DNA of 35,918 nucleotides, taken from assembly GCA_964448015.1 (NCBI GenBank), contig CAYUUV010000005.1, positions 1 through 35,918 of the forward strand, read 5' to 3'. The translations under genes and the position numbers were made by a program. How positions within the stretch are numbered: position 1 is the first letter of the stretch; every line of letters starts with the position of its first letter. The notes beneath the pieces are model-generated. The model was not told where the DNA came from and ran no database searches. It was given only the letters and a program-made list of their open reading frames with translations. Source of the DNA: JACKGS01 sp964448015 (GTDB taxonomy: Bacteria; Patescibacteriota; Saccharimonadia; Saccharimonadales; UBA7683). Shown one piece after another: positions 1 through 6,878 of this stretch.

Positions 1-34
1 TCAGCACTTAACAGCTGTATTATATCAGATGTGC

Positions 35-625
35 CTAAAGAAAGTCATTAAGTTGTGATTGCAATGCCGAACCATTAGTAAAAAGAAGAGCATGTACACC
101 AGCGGCTTTTGCAATCTCGATATTCTTCTCATCGTCATCAGTAAAGAAGATGCCATCTTTTGCTACACCAGTCTCTCTGGCTATCAAATCCCATAATTCT
201 AGTGAGCTCTTCTTGATGCCCGTTTCACCAGATACATATCTCCCAACAAAATATTGGCCAAGGAAATCATCCCAATACGCCAAGACTCTTTCGCTCGGAT
301 TATCGGTAACGAGATATGTTGGGATACCTCTGCCTAGAACATCTTTTATGATCTCTAAGACATCTGCATCAGGATCTTTTTCTCCTTCAAACCAGAGATC
401 TAACAAACTTTTTGTATCACCCTCCCAATGAAATCTATCCAGATATGGCTCAATGCTTTCCGCTAGTCTTTTTTCACCAACCATAACTGCACCAAACTCA
501 TTACTGAAAAAGTCATTTACCGCAGGGGCAATATCACTCCCTTGTTTTTCCATCAACCTCAAGCTAAAAGGTTGATGTTCGTGTACGGTCACACCGTCTA
601 AATCAAAGCATGCTATTTTGTTCAT
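35..625 (-). CDS. HAD-superfamily hydrolase (phosphatase-like)
   Basis: This 196-residue protein is a haloacid-dehalogenase-type hydrolase, probably a cytosolic phosphatase of unknown substrate. Motif I is the N-terminal DLDG (nucleophile D8, acid/base D10). Motif II is the Thr of YLVTDN near residue 107, a Lys follows in GIKKSS, and motif IV is FTDDDEKN near residue 160. Between motifs I and II lies a helical cap of the size seen in the subfamily I phosphatases. The gene starts 19 nt after the encoded CCA of tRNA-Val on the same strand, with no clear Shine-Dalgarno (SD) site and no separate promoter seen, so it is probably read from the tRNA transcript. The family is clear; the substrate cannot be told from sequence. 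Confidence 0.85.
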   Translation of the reverse strand: MNKIACFDLDGVTVHEHQPFSLRLMEKQGSDIAPAVNDFFSNEFGAVMVGEKRLAESIEPYLDRFHWEGDTKSLLDLWFEGEKDPDADVLEIIKDVLGRGIPTYLVTDNPSERVLAYWDDFLGQYFVGRYVSGETGIKKSSLELWDLIARETGVAKDGIFFTDDDEKNIEIAKAAGVHALLFTNGSALQSQLNDFL

Positions 626-644
626 AATAAAGAATCGGAAATCC

Positions 645-721
645 TGGTGGGCGATGGAGGATTCGAACCTCCCACCTCCACAACGTCAATGTGGCGCTCT
701 AGCCAAATGAGCTAATCGCCC
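645..721 (-). tRNA. tRNA-Val(GAC)
   Basis: The minus strand folds into a full cloverleaf. The acceptor stem is GGGCGAT/ATCGCCC, the anticodon loop TTGACGT gives anticodon GAC, and the T arm is GGAGG-TTCGAAT-CCTCC. The 3' CCA is encoded. It lies just upstream of the HAD gene on the same strand. Confidence 0.95.
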
Positions 722-740
722 GCACACCAAGCGAACATAC

Positions 741-767
741 GTTATACTATCAAAAACAGAGGTACAA
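741..767 (-). promoter_or_regulatory. possible promoter of tRNA-Val
   Basis: On the minus strand TTGTAC is followed after 15 nt by TATAAC, about 20 nt before the tRNA. The spacer is shorter than the usual 16-18 nt, so this is tentative. Confidence 0.35.
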
Positions 768-812
768 TGCAAAGAGGCACCGCTTTACAAGATATATCGC
801 CAGCAATAATAA

Positions 813-870
813 CTGGATTCCCGATCCCCGAAAAAGACTTCTCGGGGCACCGCTACCCAGTAATGACACA
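813..870. repeat. dispersed palindromic repeat, copy 1
   Basis: A 58-bp unit begins CTGGATTCCCGATCCCCGAA, has a CTCGGGG complement in the middle and ends AGTAATGACAC. A near-identical copy lies at 4333-4390. More diverged copies lie at 23425-23479 and about 14515-14545, and related sequence fills the MITE at 9846-10012. The CCCCGA.../TCGGGG arms can form a hairpin. No protein is encoded. Confidence 0.8.
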
Positions 871-904
871 GCCAAAAATCACACCTCCACCTCACACAAG
901 GAAG

Positions 905-1903
905 CTATAATTCTGTAACTTGATAATCTGCCGGTGCATCCGCAAGATACTGCAACAATGCCTCTCTGGTCAGCAAGCCTTTTTGCGCACCAACATGTTG
1001 CACCACATTCATTGAATTAATCGGCGACCATGAGAGTGCCGTTTCAAGCGACTCACCAGCTGCAATCGCACCAACAAATGTTGAAGAAAATGCGTCACCA
1101 GCTCCAGTGCGCTCTTTTGGTGGTGATGGATCAGGATAATTTGGAATCGTTAGTAAACGACTGCCATCAGAAGCATACGAACCGTTTGGACCATCAGTAA
1201 TAACAACCGTTTCAACACCTAATGTATGTAAACCGTCCGCAAGATCTTTAACGGAATCATATGGAAGACCAGTAACATCCATCGCTTCCTCGCGGTTCAT
1301 CAACACAATACTACTGCGCTGATAGAATGGCGCCATCTTTTCTAAGCCCCACTTAAACTGGAACGTTCCGGGCTGCAAGGCAAATTTGACATCTGGATTA
1401 CGTTCTAAGTAATCGAGCAGGCCTTCGTGTAGCGGCCATGAATCTTCACCTAAGTACGCGAGATAAATCCAGTCTGGCTTTTCTGCAGGATCACGCCATT
1501 CATAACGATATTTCTCGCTCTTCACCAGCATGGTTCGATCTGCTTTATAACAGAGTACATACCAGTAACTAGTTGCTTTATCTTGCTCAACTACCATGGC
1601 GTCAATACTAACATCTTCATCTTTGAGGTGCTGAATTGCTTCTTCACCAGTAGCATCACCACCCACCCATGCCATTAACCCAGCTTGATATCCAAGACGA
1701 GCAAGTGAAACCGCGACGTTTGGCGATGGACCAACTGATTTAACAATATCTACCCGTTCATACGGAGGTTTTCTACCAAACGGTACCGCTAACCATTCTG
1801 CATCACCTTCTTTGATGATTTTTGCTGTTTCGTCACCAAGCGTAATAAACGCATCGGTAAAGATGTCGCCAATTGCTAAAATATTCGGCTTGCTGCCACT
1901 CAT
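905..1903 (-). CDS. PfkB-family carbohydrate kinase
   Basis: A 332-residue ribokinase-fold kinase that should phosphorylate a sugar or nucleoside with ATP in the cytosol. The C-terminal PfkB signature TGAGDAF is at residues 266-272, with D270 as catalytic base. The N-terminal substrate region has GPSPNVAVSLARLG at 58-71 and a Gly-Gly pair at 81-82, and NREEA at 203-207 is typical of the family. The length is normal. The start follows an AGAAAGGG ribosome-binding site about 7 nt upstream. The 160-nt region upstream, shared with the end of the broken HAD gene, holds a possible promoter. The specific sugar cannot be assigned; adenosine kinase or 2-keto-3-deoxygluconate kinase types are alternatives. 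Confidence 0.88.
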   Translation of the reverse strand: MSGSKPNILAIGDIFTDAFITLGDETAKIIKEGDAEWLAVPFGRKPPYERVDIVKSVGPSPNVAVSLARLGYQAGLMAWVGGDATGEEAIQHLKDEDVSIDAMVVEQDKATSYWYVLCYKADRTMLVKSEKYRYEWRDPAEKPDWIYLAYLGEDSWPLHEGLLDYLERNPDVKFALQPGTFQFKWGLEKMAPFYQRSSIVLMNREEAMDVTGLPYDSVKDLADGLHTLGVETVVITDGPNGSYASDGSRLLTIPNYPDPSPPKERTGAGDAFSSTFVGAIAAGESLETALSWSPINSMNVVQHVGAQKGLLTREALLQYLADAPADYQVTEL

Positions 1904-2011
1904 TCTAACCCTTTCTTTCTATTTTTTGTTTTTATGACTCCTCGTTTATGGTAGCATGTTGCAGCTATGCTGCATAGAGCGTTTATACACATATTCGCCT
2001 GTGGCGTATAT

Positions 2012-2040
2012 TCGATATCTGCTACAACAGCAACCGTCAA
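2012..2040 (-). promoter_or_regulatory. possible promoter of the PfkB kinase gene
   Basis: On the minus strand TTGACG is separated by 17 nt from TATCGA, inside the gap before the kinase gene. The -35 is good and the -10 is weak. The resulting leader would be about 100 nt. Confidence 0.4.
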
Positions 2041-2063
2041 GAATCTGGGGTTTTACTTGGTCG

Positions 2064-2828
2064 TTACATAAAAAACTGCTGAAGAACGTGTTCGAGTGCT
2101 CCATCTTCCACTTTTGGCGCAATATAATCAGCAAGCTCCTTCAATGCCGGAGTTGCGTTGCCAGCAGCAACTTTAAACCCCGCCGCATTAAATAGCGGAA
2201 TATCATTTCCGCTATCCCCCATTGCCACCGTTTCCTCAACAGAAACACCCTCAATTTGATGCCAAATGAACGCTGCATGCTCCTTGGTTGCCTCGGTGTC
2301 GGTGACATGAATGTCATACAGACCATCCCCATGTCAAGAAGGTGTCATGTGTGCGACTGCTTCACTTCCAGCATTAATTCTACCCGCTACCTTCTTCGCA
2401 AAAACCTCTGATACACCCAAGAGATACATAAATCGTAAGTCACTTGCGATACGCACCGCATCTGCTAACTTTTCCGGCAAATGATGCTGCGAGGTAAACA
2501 GGAAGCCTTGGTGCCCTGTTTCTTTGAAAATTTGAAATACCCCATCTGCAGCCGCGTTACTCATAGCACGCTCCCATAGGGTCTTTCCTGTTATTGGGTC
2601 AACTATTCTGGTGCCGCCTTCAATAATGCACGCAGCTCGAAAGCCTAGTGCCCGCACTACCGGTTGAGCGATATCCCATGCCCTCCCTGTTGCACAGGCA
2701 ATCTTTACACCATTTTCCTGCACCTTTTTTACAGCCTGTCTTGTAGCTTCAGTCACCTCGCTACCATCAGAAGAAATAGCAACTGCGGTACCATCGAGGT
2801 CGGTAAGAAGCGCCTTATACATGTTCAT
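2064..2828 (-). pseudogene. Cof-type HAD phosphatase interrupted by an in-frame TGA
   Basis: Read through one stop, this is a 254-codon HAD phosphatase of the Cof/sucrose-phosphatase-like type. Motif I is LLTDLDGT near the start, motif II is ATGRAWD, and the C-terminal half has TDTEATKEHA followed by the motif IV stretch VAMGDSGNDIPLF. Codon 165 (2334-2336) is TGA in the middle of HMTPS-stop-HGDGLYDIHVTD. Both sides are in the same frame and both match the family, so this is a single substitution and not a frameshift. The position often holds Trp in relatives, which fits TGG to TGA (inference). The start at 2828 (MNMYKALLTDLDG) lies 17 nt after the tgt stop; ATG at 2822 is an alternative. It could be a real nonsense mutation, a strain variant or a sequencing error. 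TGA is a stop elsewhere in this window. Confidence 0.8.
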
Positions 2829-2845
2829 TAGTATAACTGTTTTAC

Positions 2846-3934
2846 CTACTCCGAGATATATTCCTCGCAAATACGTTGGAGGTGGCGGATGTTATGGATT
2901 GAGGCAAGAGTGCCGGCAAGAGGCTCGCCTACTTTGAACTGATGGCGGAGGAAGCCGCGGGAAAAACCGTTAGTGCAGGTGTAGCAATCACATATATCAT
3001 CTATGACGTTTGTGCTTAATTTATGTATCTCAGATTTGAGATTTAACCGCTCATCACCAGAAGTCCAGACGCTGCCATGCCGGGCGTTTCTGGTCGGGAT
3101 CACGCAATCAAGCATATCTATGCCGCACTCAATCGCCTTTCGGATATCACGAGGATCACCCACCCCCAAAAGAAATCGTGGCCGAGCAGCATTGCCCTGC
3201 GAGTCTTTTAACAGTGGTGCCAGAAATTCCAGCATTTCATGCATTTCTTCCCTGGTTTCGCCAACAGAAAGCCCGCCAATTGCAATGCCGCCGACCTGAG
3301 AATTTTGCACAATTTCTAAACTCTTAGCTCTGAGTTCTTTATCTAAGCCACCTTGCACCACCCCAAACAGCAGCGGTTTTTCATCTTCGCCCATACCAGC
3401 TGTCAGGCGTTCATATTCTGCAATACTACGTTCTAACCACCGATGTGTTCGTTCAAAGGCCTCAAGCGTTCGCTTTCTGCCGATATCGTCAAGCGCCACC
3501 ACGTCGTCAAAAGCGACAATCATGTCAGCACCTAGCTTCATCTGGATTTGAATTGATTTCTCAGGAGAAAGAAAAATCGTATCACCAGTACGGGGGTCTT
3601 TAAACTTCACGCCTTCTTCGGTAATTTTATTAATATGCGCTAGTGAAAACACCTGGAATCCACCCGAATCCGTGAGCAATGGTAAATCTTGCTTCGTAAA
3701 AGCATGCAGACCACCCAGAGCTGCTACCGTATCTTCACCTGGCATCAAATGTAAATGATAGGTATTTGCCAGCACCACACCCACGCCCGTACTCCTCACC
3801 ATTTCAGGAGTCAACGACTTAACTGCACCCCGAGTACCATCTGGCATAAAAGTCGGCGTTTGAATATCATAGCCACGAACCTTCAGCACGCCAGCCCGAC
3901 TATATTCACCTGTTTGTCTCTCTTCAATAAACAT
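2846..3934 (-). CDS. tgt: queuine/7-deazaguanine tRNA-ribosyltransferase
   Basis: This 362-residue enzyme exchanges G34 of GUN anticodons (Asp, Asn, His, Tyr) for a 7-deazaguanine base. DSGGFQVFSL carries the acid/base D89, MLDCVIPTRNARHG carries the nucleophile D276, and the zinc site is C315, C317, C320 and H331 in CDCYTC...FLRHQF. GVVQGG and GGLSVGE line the base pocket. The loop that usually reads FDECTP in bacterial enzymes is FDDVVALD here, which puts Val where the preQ1-specific enzymes have Cys; eukaryotic queuine-using enzymes also carry Val there. The start at MFIEERQ is preferred over the longer reading because family homology begins there, and a TTATCT box lies 6 nt upstream. The interrupted HAD gene follows on the same strand. 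The tRNA-Asp(GTC) of this window is a likely substrate. Confidence 0.93.
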   Translation of the reverse strand: MFIEERQTGEYSRAGVLKVRGYDIQTPTFMPDGTRGAVKSLTPEMVRSTGVGVVLANTYHLHLMPGEDTVAALGGLHAFTKQDLPLLTDSGGFQVFSLAHINKITEEGVKFKDPRTGDTIFLSPEKSIQIQMKLGADMIVAFDDVVALDDIGRKRTLEAFERTHRWLERSIAEYERLTAGMGEDEKPLLFGVVQGGLDKELRAKSLEIVQNSQVGGIAIGGLSVGETREEMHEMLEFLAPLLKDSQGNAARPRFLLGVGDPRDIRKAIECGIDMLDCVIPTRNARHGSVWTSGDERLNLKSEIHKLSTNVIDDICDCYTCTNGFSRGFLRHQFKVGEPLAGTLASIHNIRHLQRICEEYISE

Positions 3935-4332
3935 ATGTCTAGATAACAGATTACAGCAAAACGTAATAAGATGATAGATAGTAGCAAACCGTATCATCCG
4001 ATACGGCCATGTCCAGTGACATGGTAGATAGCAGAACCCCTCGCTTTAGCGAGGACAGCTAATGCCACCCACTCAGCCAAGACCCGACACAGCGGAGGGT
4101 TGTTTTTCTGAGCCAAGGAGTGACTTGCCTGAACAAACAATTGAAGAACAGTGAAGGATGCTTGCATTGTCACGACGCAGAAAAACAGACCGGAGCTGTA
4201 TCGAGGATTGGATGCTATGGGTGATGTTTTGTCTTACTTTACGACGCTACTCCGAAGCTTTATGCGAAGGATGTATGCGTCAAAAGTGAGGAGATATGGG
4301 TTTTGTATGCACAAAGACGCATGGATTGATGA

Positions 4333-4390
4333 CTGGATTCCCGATCCCTGAAAAAGACTTCTCGGGGCACCGCTAGTCAGGAATGACACC
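4333..4390. repeat. dispersed palindromic repeat, copy 2
   Basis: Almost identical to 813-870 over 58 bp, including CTGGATTCCCGATCCC, AAAAAGACTTCTCGGGGCAC and a terminal AATGACAC. The orientation is the same. It sits in a non-coding gap, as the other copies do. Confidence 0.8.
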
Positions 4391-4448
4391 CCTAACAGAT
4401 AAAGAAAAGGGGTTATTCGCAGAAATTGCTATCTTTTCCACAGGTAAT

Positions 4449-4478
4449 TTGCACATGAAATGCGTACTGTGATATGAT
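4449..4478 (+). promoter_or_regulatory. upstream promoter P1 before the 40-codon gene
   Basis: TTGCAC and TATGAT are separated by 18 nt. The predicted start would be near 4485, directly before the inverted repeat at 4490-4526. Confidence 0.5.
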
Positions 4479-4489
4479 TATTCACTGTC

Positions 4490-4526
4490 AGACAAGAATT
4501 AACATAACAATGGTCGAATCTTGTCT
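4490..4526. promoter_or_regulatory. inverted repeat between two promoters
   Basis: AGACAAGA (4490-4497) and TCTTGTCT (4519-4526) form a perfect 8-bp inverted repeat with a 21-nt centre. It sits after P1 and ends 3 nt before the -35 of P2, a natural place for an operator or an RNA hairpin. Confidence 0.55.
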
Positions 4527-4529
4527 ATA

Positions 4530-4558
4530 TTGACAAATTAATTAGCTTGTGCTAATAT
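4530..4558 (+). promoter_or_regulatory. near-consensus sigma-70 promoter P2
   Basis: A perfect TTGACA (4530-4535) is followed after 17 nt by TAATAT (4553-4558). The ATG of the small gene begins 7 nt later, so the transcript should start at or beside the A of ATG. This is the strongest promoter-like match in the first 9 kb. Confidence 0.85.
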
Positions 4559-4565
4559 GGGAGCT

Positions 4566-4688
4566 ATGAGTAAAAATACTCAGAAAAAACAGAAGTCAGA
4601 ATTAGAGAAGTTCAAATTATTTTATGAAGAACTTCCAGACGCGCACCCAGTACGCGATCGACTTCGCCGTAACAAGACAACAGCGTAA
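4566..4688 (+). CDS. 40-residue charged small protein, leaderless
   Basis: The frame starts at ATG 4566 and ends at TAA 4686-4688. The product begins MSKNTQKKQKSELEKFKLFY and ends in RLRRNKTTA. It has a lysine-rich N-terminus, a probable amphipathic helix, a central EELPDAHPVRD and a basic C-terminus; there is no Cys, signal peptide or membrane segment. It is enclosed by a near-consensus promoter 7 nt upstream and an intrinsic terminator 36 nt downstream, so it forms a complete monocistronic unit of about 190 nt. There is no room for a Shine-Dalgarno site, so translation would be leaderless. I do not recognise the family. A nucleic-acid or ribosome-binding role would fit the charge but is inference. 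The same transcript could also act as a structured RNA. Confidence 0.7.
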   Translation: MSKNTQKKQKSELEKFKLFYEELPDAHPVRDRLRRNKTTA

Positions 4689-4723
4689 TACCTGCTCTTG
4701 CTGCGAAAAACAGATAGAAATTA

Positions 4724-4757
4724 CAAAAGCTACGGATCTCTTTCCGTAGCTTTTTTA
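4724..4757 (+). terminator. intrinsic terminator of the 40-codon gene
   Basis: AAAGCTACGGA and TCCGTAGCTTT form an 11-bp stem with a short loop, followed by a T run (TTTTTTA). It has the canonical Rho-independent form and is the clearest terminator in the window. Confidence 0.9.
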
Positions 4758-4949
4758 CGTAGTACCAGTAAACCTACTACTCCGCACTCAATCAAAGCTC
4801 ATACCAGATTGGGCTAGTCCACTACACTGCACCCGCGCTGATCAATACAAGCCTGTGACAAGCAGTTTACAGATACAGTATCAGGTTTCCCCCGTTTTTA
4901 TGCGAGTTTTCCACTAGCATTTTACCCAGATGTATGACAACATGTAGTC

Positions 4950-5399
4950 ATGCTATGCCCCTTTTGTCATTCGCAAACAAAAATATACAATAGCCGTGCT
5001 ACTCATCAGCAGACACAGACCTGGCGGCGACACCGCTGCATCACCTGCTATAAAACCTTCACCACACGGGAAAAAATTGACCTTGATGGCGTAGTTAACG
5101 TACAAGACGGCCCAGAAATCCACCCCTATAGTCGTGAGCGGCTACTACTCAGCCTGGTTCGAGCAAGCAACAAAATACCCCTGCCTGCTGGCATGATGAC
5201 CGAGCTAGCTGATGCAATAGAAGCACACCTGCGCGCAGAGCAGTTTTTCACCCTCACCCAACAGCATAAAACACGTATTGCAGATGCCGCTTTGATCATA
5301 CTGACGCGCTACGATAAAAATATCGCTCTGCAGTACCTGAACCAAATGTATGATAACCAACCCCCGATTGAGCAGATTAATCATATTATGCAGTCGTAA
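4950..5399 (+). CDS. nrdR: NrdR-like transcriptional repressor (zinc ribbon plus ATP-cone)
   Basis: The protein has 149 residues, the normal NrdR length. An N-terminal zinc ribbon uses C3, C6, C30 and C33 (CPFC...CITC), followed by FTTREKI. The ATP-cone spans about residues 47-137, with VVNVQDG and the SRERLLLSLVRA stretch. NrdR senses ATP/dATP and represses ribonucleotide reductase genes. No nrd gene lies in this window, so its targets are elsewhere. The sequence is diverged: the usual Arg/basic DNA-contact region is partly changed to QTQTWRRHRC. A TATGAC box at 4933-4938 and the inverted repeat TGAC...GTCA around 4934-4949 lie directly before the start. The next gene on the strand begins 49 nt downstream with its own extended -10. 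Confidence 0.82.
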   Translation: MLCPFCHSQTKIYNSRATHQQTQTWRRHRCITCYKTFTTREKIDLDGVVNVQDGPEIHPYSRERLLLSLVRASNKIPLPAGMMTELADAIEAHLRAEQFFTLTQQHKTRIADAALIILTRYDKNIALQYLNQMYDNQPPIEQINHIMQS

Positions 5400-5431
5400 C
5401 CCTTTACGGATGTGCTTATCTAACTATGCCC

Positions 5432-5440
5432 TGCTATAAT
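5432..5440 (+). promoter_or_regulatory. extended -10 promoter of the 473-residue gene
   Basis: TGCTATAAT (TGn plus a perfect TATAAT at 5435-5440) is followed by exactly 7 nt and then ATG at 5448. No good -35 is seen; the TGn extension would compensate. This gives a leaderless transcript. Confidence 0.75.
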
Positions 5441-5447
5441 TTTGTGC

Positions 5448-6869
5448 ATGAATGCAGAGGATGATGCCTTTGATGCACTAATCAATGGTCCAGAGGTGGC
5501 CAGCGACCACGACCGAGCAGTTATTGATATACTCGCCAACGAACTAGCGACATCTATGCCTGCCTCAACAATCAAGCGCTATATATATCAAGATCTGGAA
5601 AATGGTATCTCTGCTGAAATTTCAACCGAGTTTGACGAAGAAATATTGGCAGAAAACACCTTTACCTACCTCAAGATAGATAACGATGACGAGCTCCAAT
5701 TTATGCTTGTGTTTGATCCCAACAATGAACTAGCAGAATTTCGCTATGCACTCGATGTCAGCCCTGTTGAGGTTGTCTCACTGATTGACACGCTCTTACA
5801 ATCTGAAGGTGAGCCAATTGACATAAAAACCGTGGCCATTTTAAAGCATGCTCAAAGCTTGTTGAATCTAGCCAGCGAGCTGACCCCTGAAACTCACGTA
5901 ACCCGGGTCGCCAGTATGCAACTTTCGGATCAGGCCGTACACGTTGCTGATGTGATGCGAGACGCTGTTGAAGATCACGCCGGCAGTGCTGCCATCCAAC
6001 AACGAGCATTTGGCGCGGTCATATCGGATGCTCTGGCAGTACGCATATACACACGAACCCTGCTTGGCTTCGACCAAGACGCACGAGCGGAAACTGAAGT
6101 GCCACTGCTAGAGATTATTGTTGAGGATCGGGAGCAAAATCTTAGCCATCTCTACACCAAAAATGCTCGAGATGAGACGCATTACGAACTGTTGCGAAAT
6201 AATGAATCGGATGAGAGCGTGACGAGTGACTATCTACCTGATGACGATATATACGACGACATCGTTGCCCAGTTCGCCAAAACATTACATCAAGACATTG
6301 TCACCCCTGAAGCTGCGAAACTATTTATAGACACTTTAATGGAGGTACAAATGCAAGAAATGGAACTATACACTACTAATCAATACCCGGATCTTGCCCT
6401 TGGATTAATGGAAGACCGATTCTTTGATGCAGAAGGTCTTTCGATCAACGCGACAACAACTGAGGTACTGCGCGCCTTAGAAGCAGCTGTGCAGTTCACC
6501 GACACCGACCTACCGCCGCAACCGCCCTATCGCTACAATACGAGAAAACGCCAGCGGCTTTCCAAATTTATGCAGACAAAAGTGCCCACTACCTCATACC
6601 CGGTACCGGTAGCCCGTAACGAGCTGTGTGATATACACCTTGCCTGCCAGCACATACTTGAAGAAATTGCCCTAGTGAACCACCCAGTCGCGCAAGCAAT
6701 TGCACTGCTTGGCACCCGCTATAATGACCTCTTAGATGACGTCCAGCTGCAACACGTCACAACCGAACTTATACAGCAAACGCACGAACCAAGACTACGC
6801 GAATTACTCAATCAAACGGTTAATAAGTGGCGAGTGGGCAAACTCACCACCCAACAAGCACTCCGCTAA
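5448..6869 (+). CDS. large acidic protein of unknown function
   Basis: I do not recognise this 473-residue protein. It is strongly acidic and looks mostly alpha-helical, with many Leu/Ala-rich stretches. It lacks a signal peptide, membrane segments and Cys-based metal sites. A KRQRLSKFMQTKV segment near residue 365 is the one basic patch. The C-terminal 100 residues (DIHLACQHILEEIALVNHPVAQAIALLGTRY...) look like a helical bundle. ATG 5448 is preferred over the TTG two codons upstream because a TATAAT box ends 7 nt before it. It converges with the glycosyltransferase gene, with 9 nt between the two stops. It follows the NrdR-like gene but has its own promoter. Confidence 0.8.
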   Translation: MNAEDDAFDALINGPEVASDHDRAVIDILANELATSMPASTIKRYIYQDLENGISAEISTEFDEEILAENTFTYLKIDNDDELQFMLVFDPNNELAEFRYALDVSPVEVVSLIDTLLQSEGEPIDIKTVAILKHAQSLLNLASELTPETHVTRVASMQLSDQAVHVADVMRDAVEDHAGSAAIQQRAFGAVISDALAVRIYTRTLLGFDQDARAETEVPLLEIIVEDREQNLSHLYTKNARDETHYELLRNNESDESVTSDYLPDDDIYDDIVAQFAKTLHQDIVTPEAAKLFIDTLMEVQMQEMELYTTNQYPDLALGLMEDRFFDAEGLSINATTTEVLRALEAAVQFTDTDLPPQPPYRYNTRKRQRLSKFMQTKVPTTSYPVPVARNELCDIHLACQHILEEIALVNHPVAQAIALLGTRYNDLLDDVQLQHVTTELIQQTHEPRLRELLNQTVNKWRVGKLTTQQALR

Positions 6870-6878
6870 ACGCTGTTT

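Larger units (their letters stand above)
3935..4565. other. 630-bp region between tgt and the 40-codon gene
   Basis: No convincing coding sequence is seen here. It holds two perfect hairpins at 4007-4024 (CCATGTC/GACATGG) and 4039-4054 (CCTCGCT/AGCGAGG), dispersed-repeat copy 2 at 4333-4390, and the double promoter region before the small gene. A 66-codon open frame at 4151-4351 runs into the repeat and is not protein-like. About 4060-4330 remains unexplained. Confidence 0.6.

Noticed and set aside
1946..2195. Open frames on both strands between the PfkB and HAD genes
   Set aside because: They overlap the C-terminus of the HAD gene and the promoter region, and show no coding character.
2141..2332. 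Open frame next to the interrupted HAD gene, which could be taken for a frameshifted C-terminus
   Set aside because: The true C-terminal half continues in the original frame after the TGA. This frame has no family motifs.
2334..2336. Genome-wide UGA recoding or selenocysteine
   Set aside because: TGA ends several intact genes here (pilN, pilO, pilW-like, xerC-like), often overlapping the next start. No selenocysteine context was seen, and the codon position suggests Trp.
4151..4351. 66-codon open frame after tgt
   Set aside because: It runs into dispersed-repeat copy 2, which supplies its C-terminus, has no ribosome-binding site, and its composition is not protein-like.
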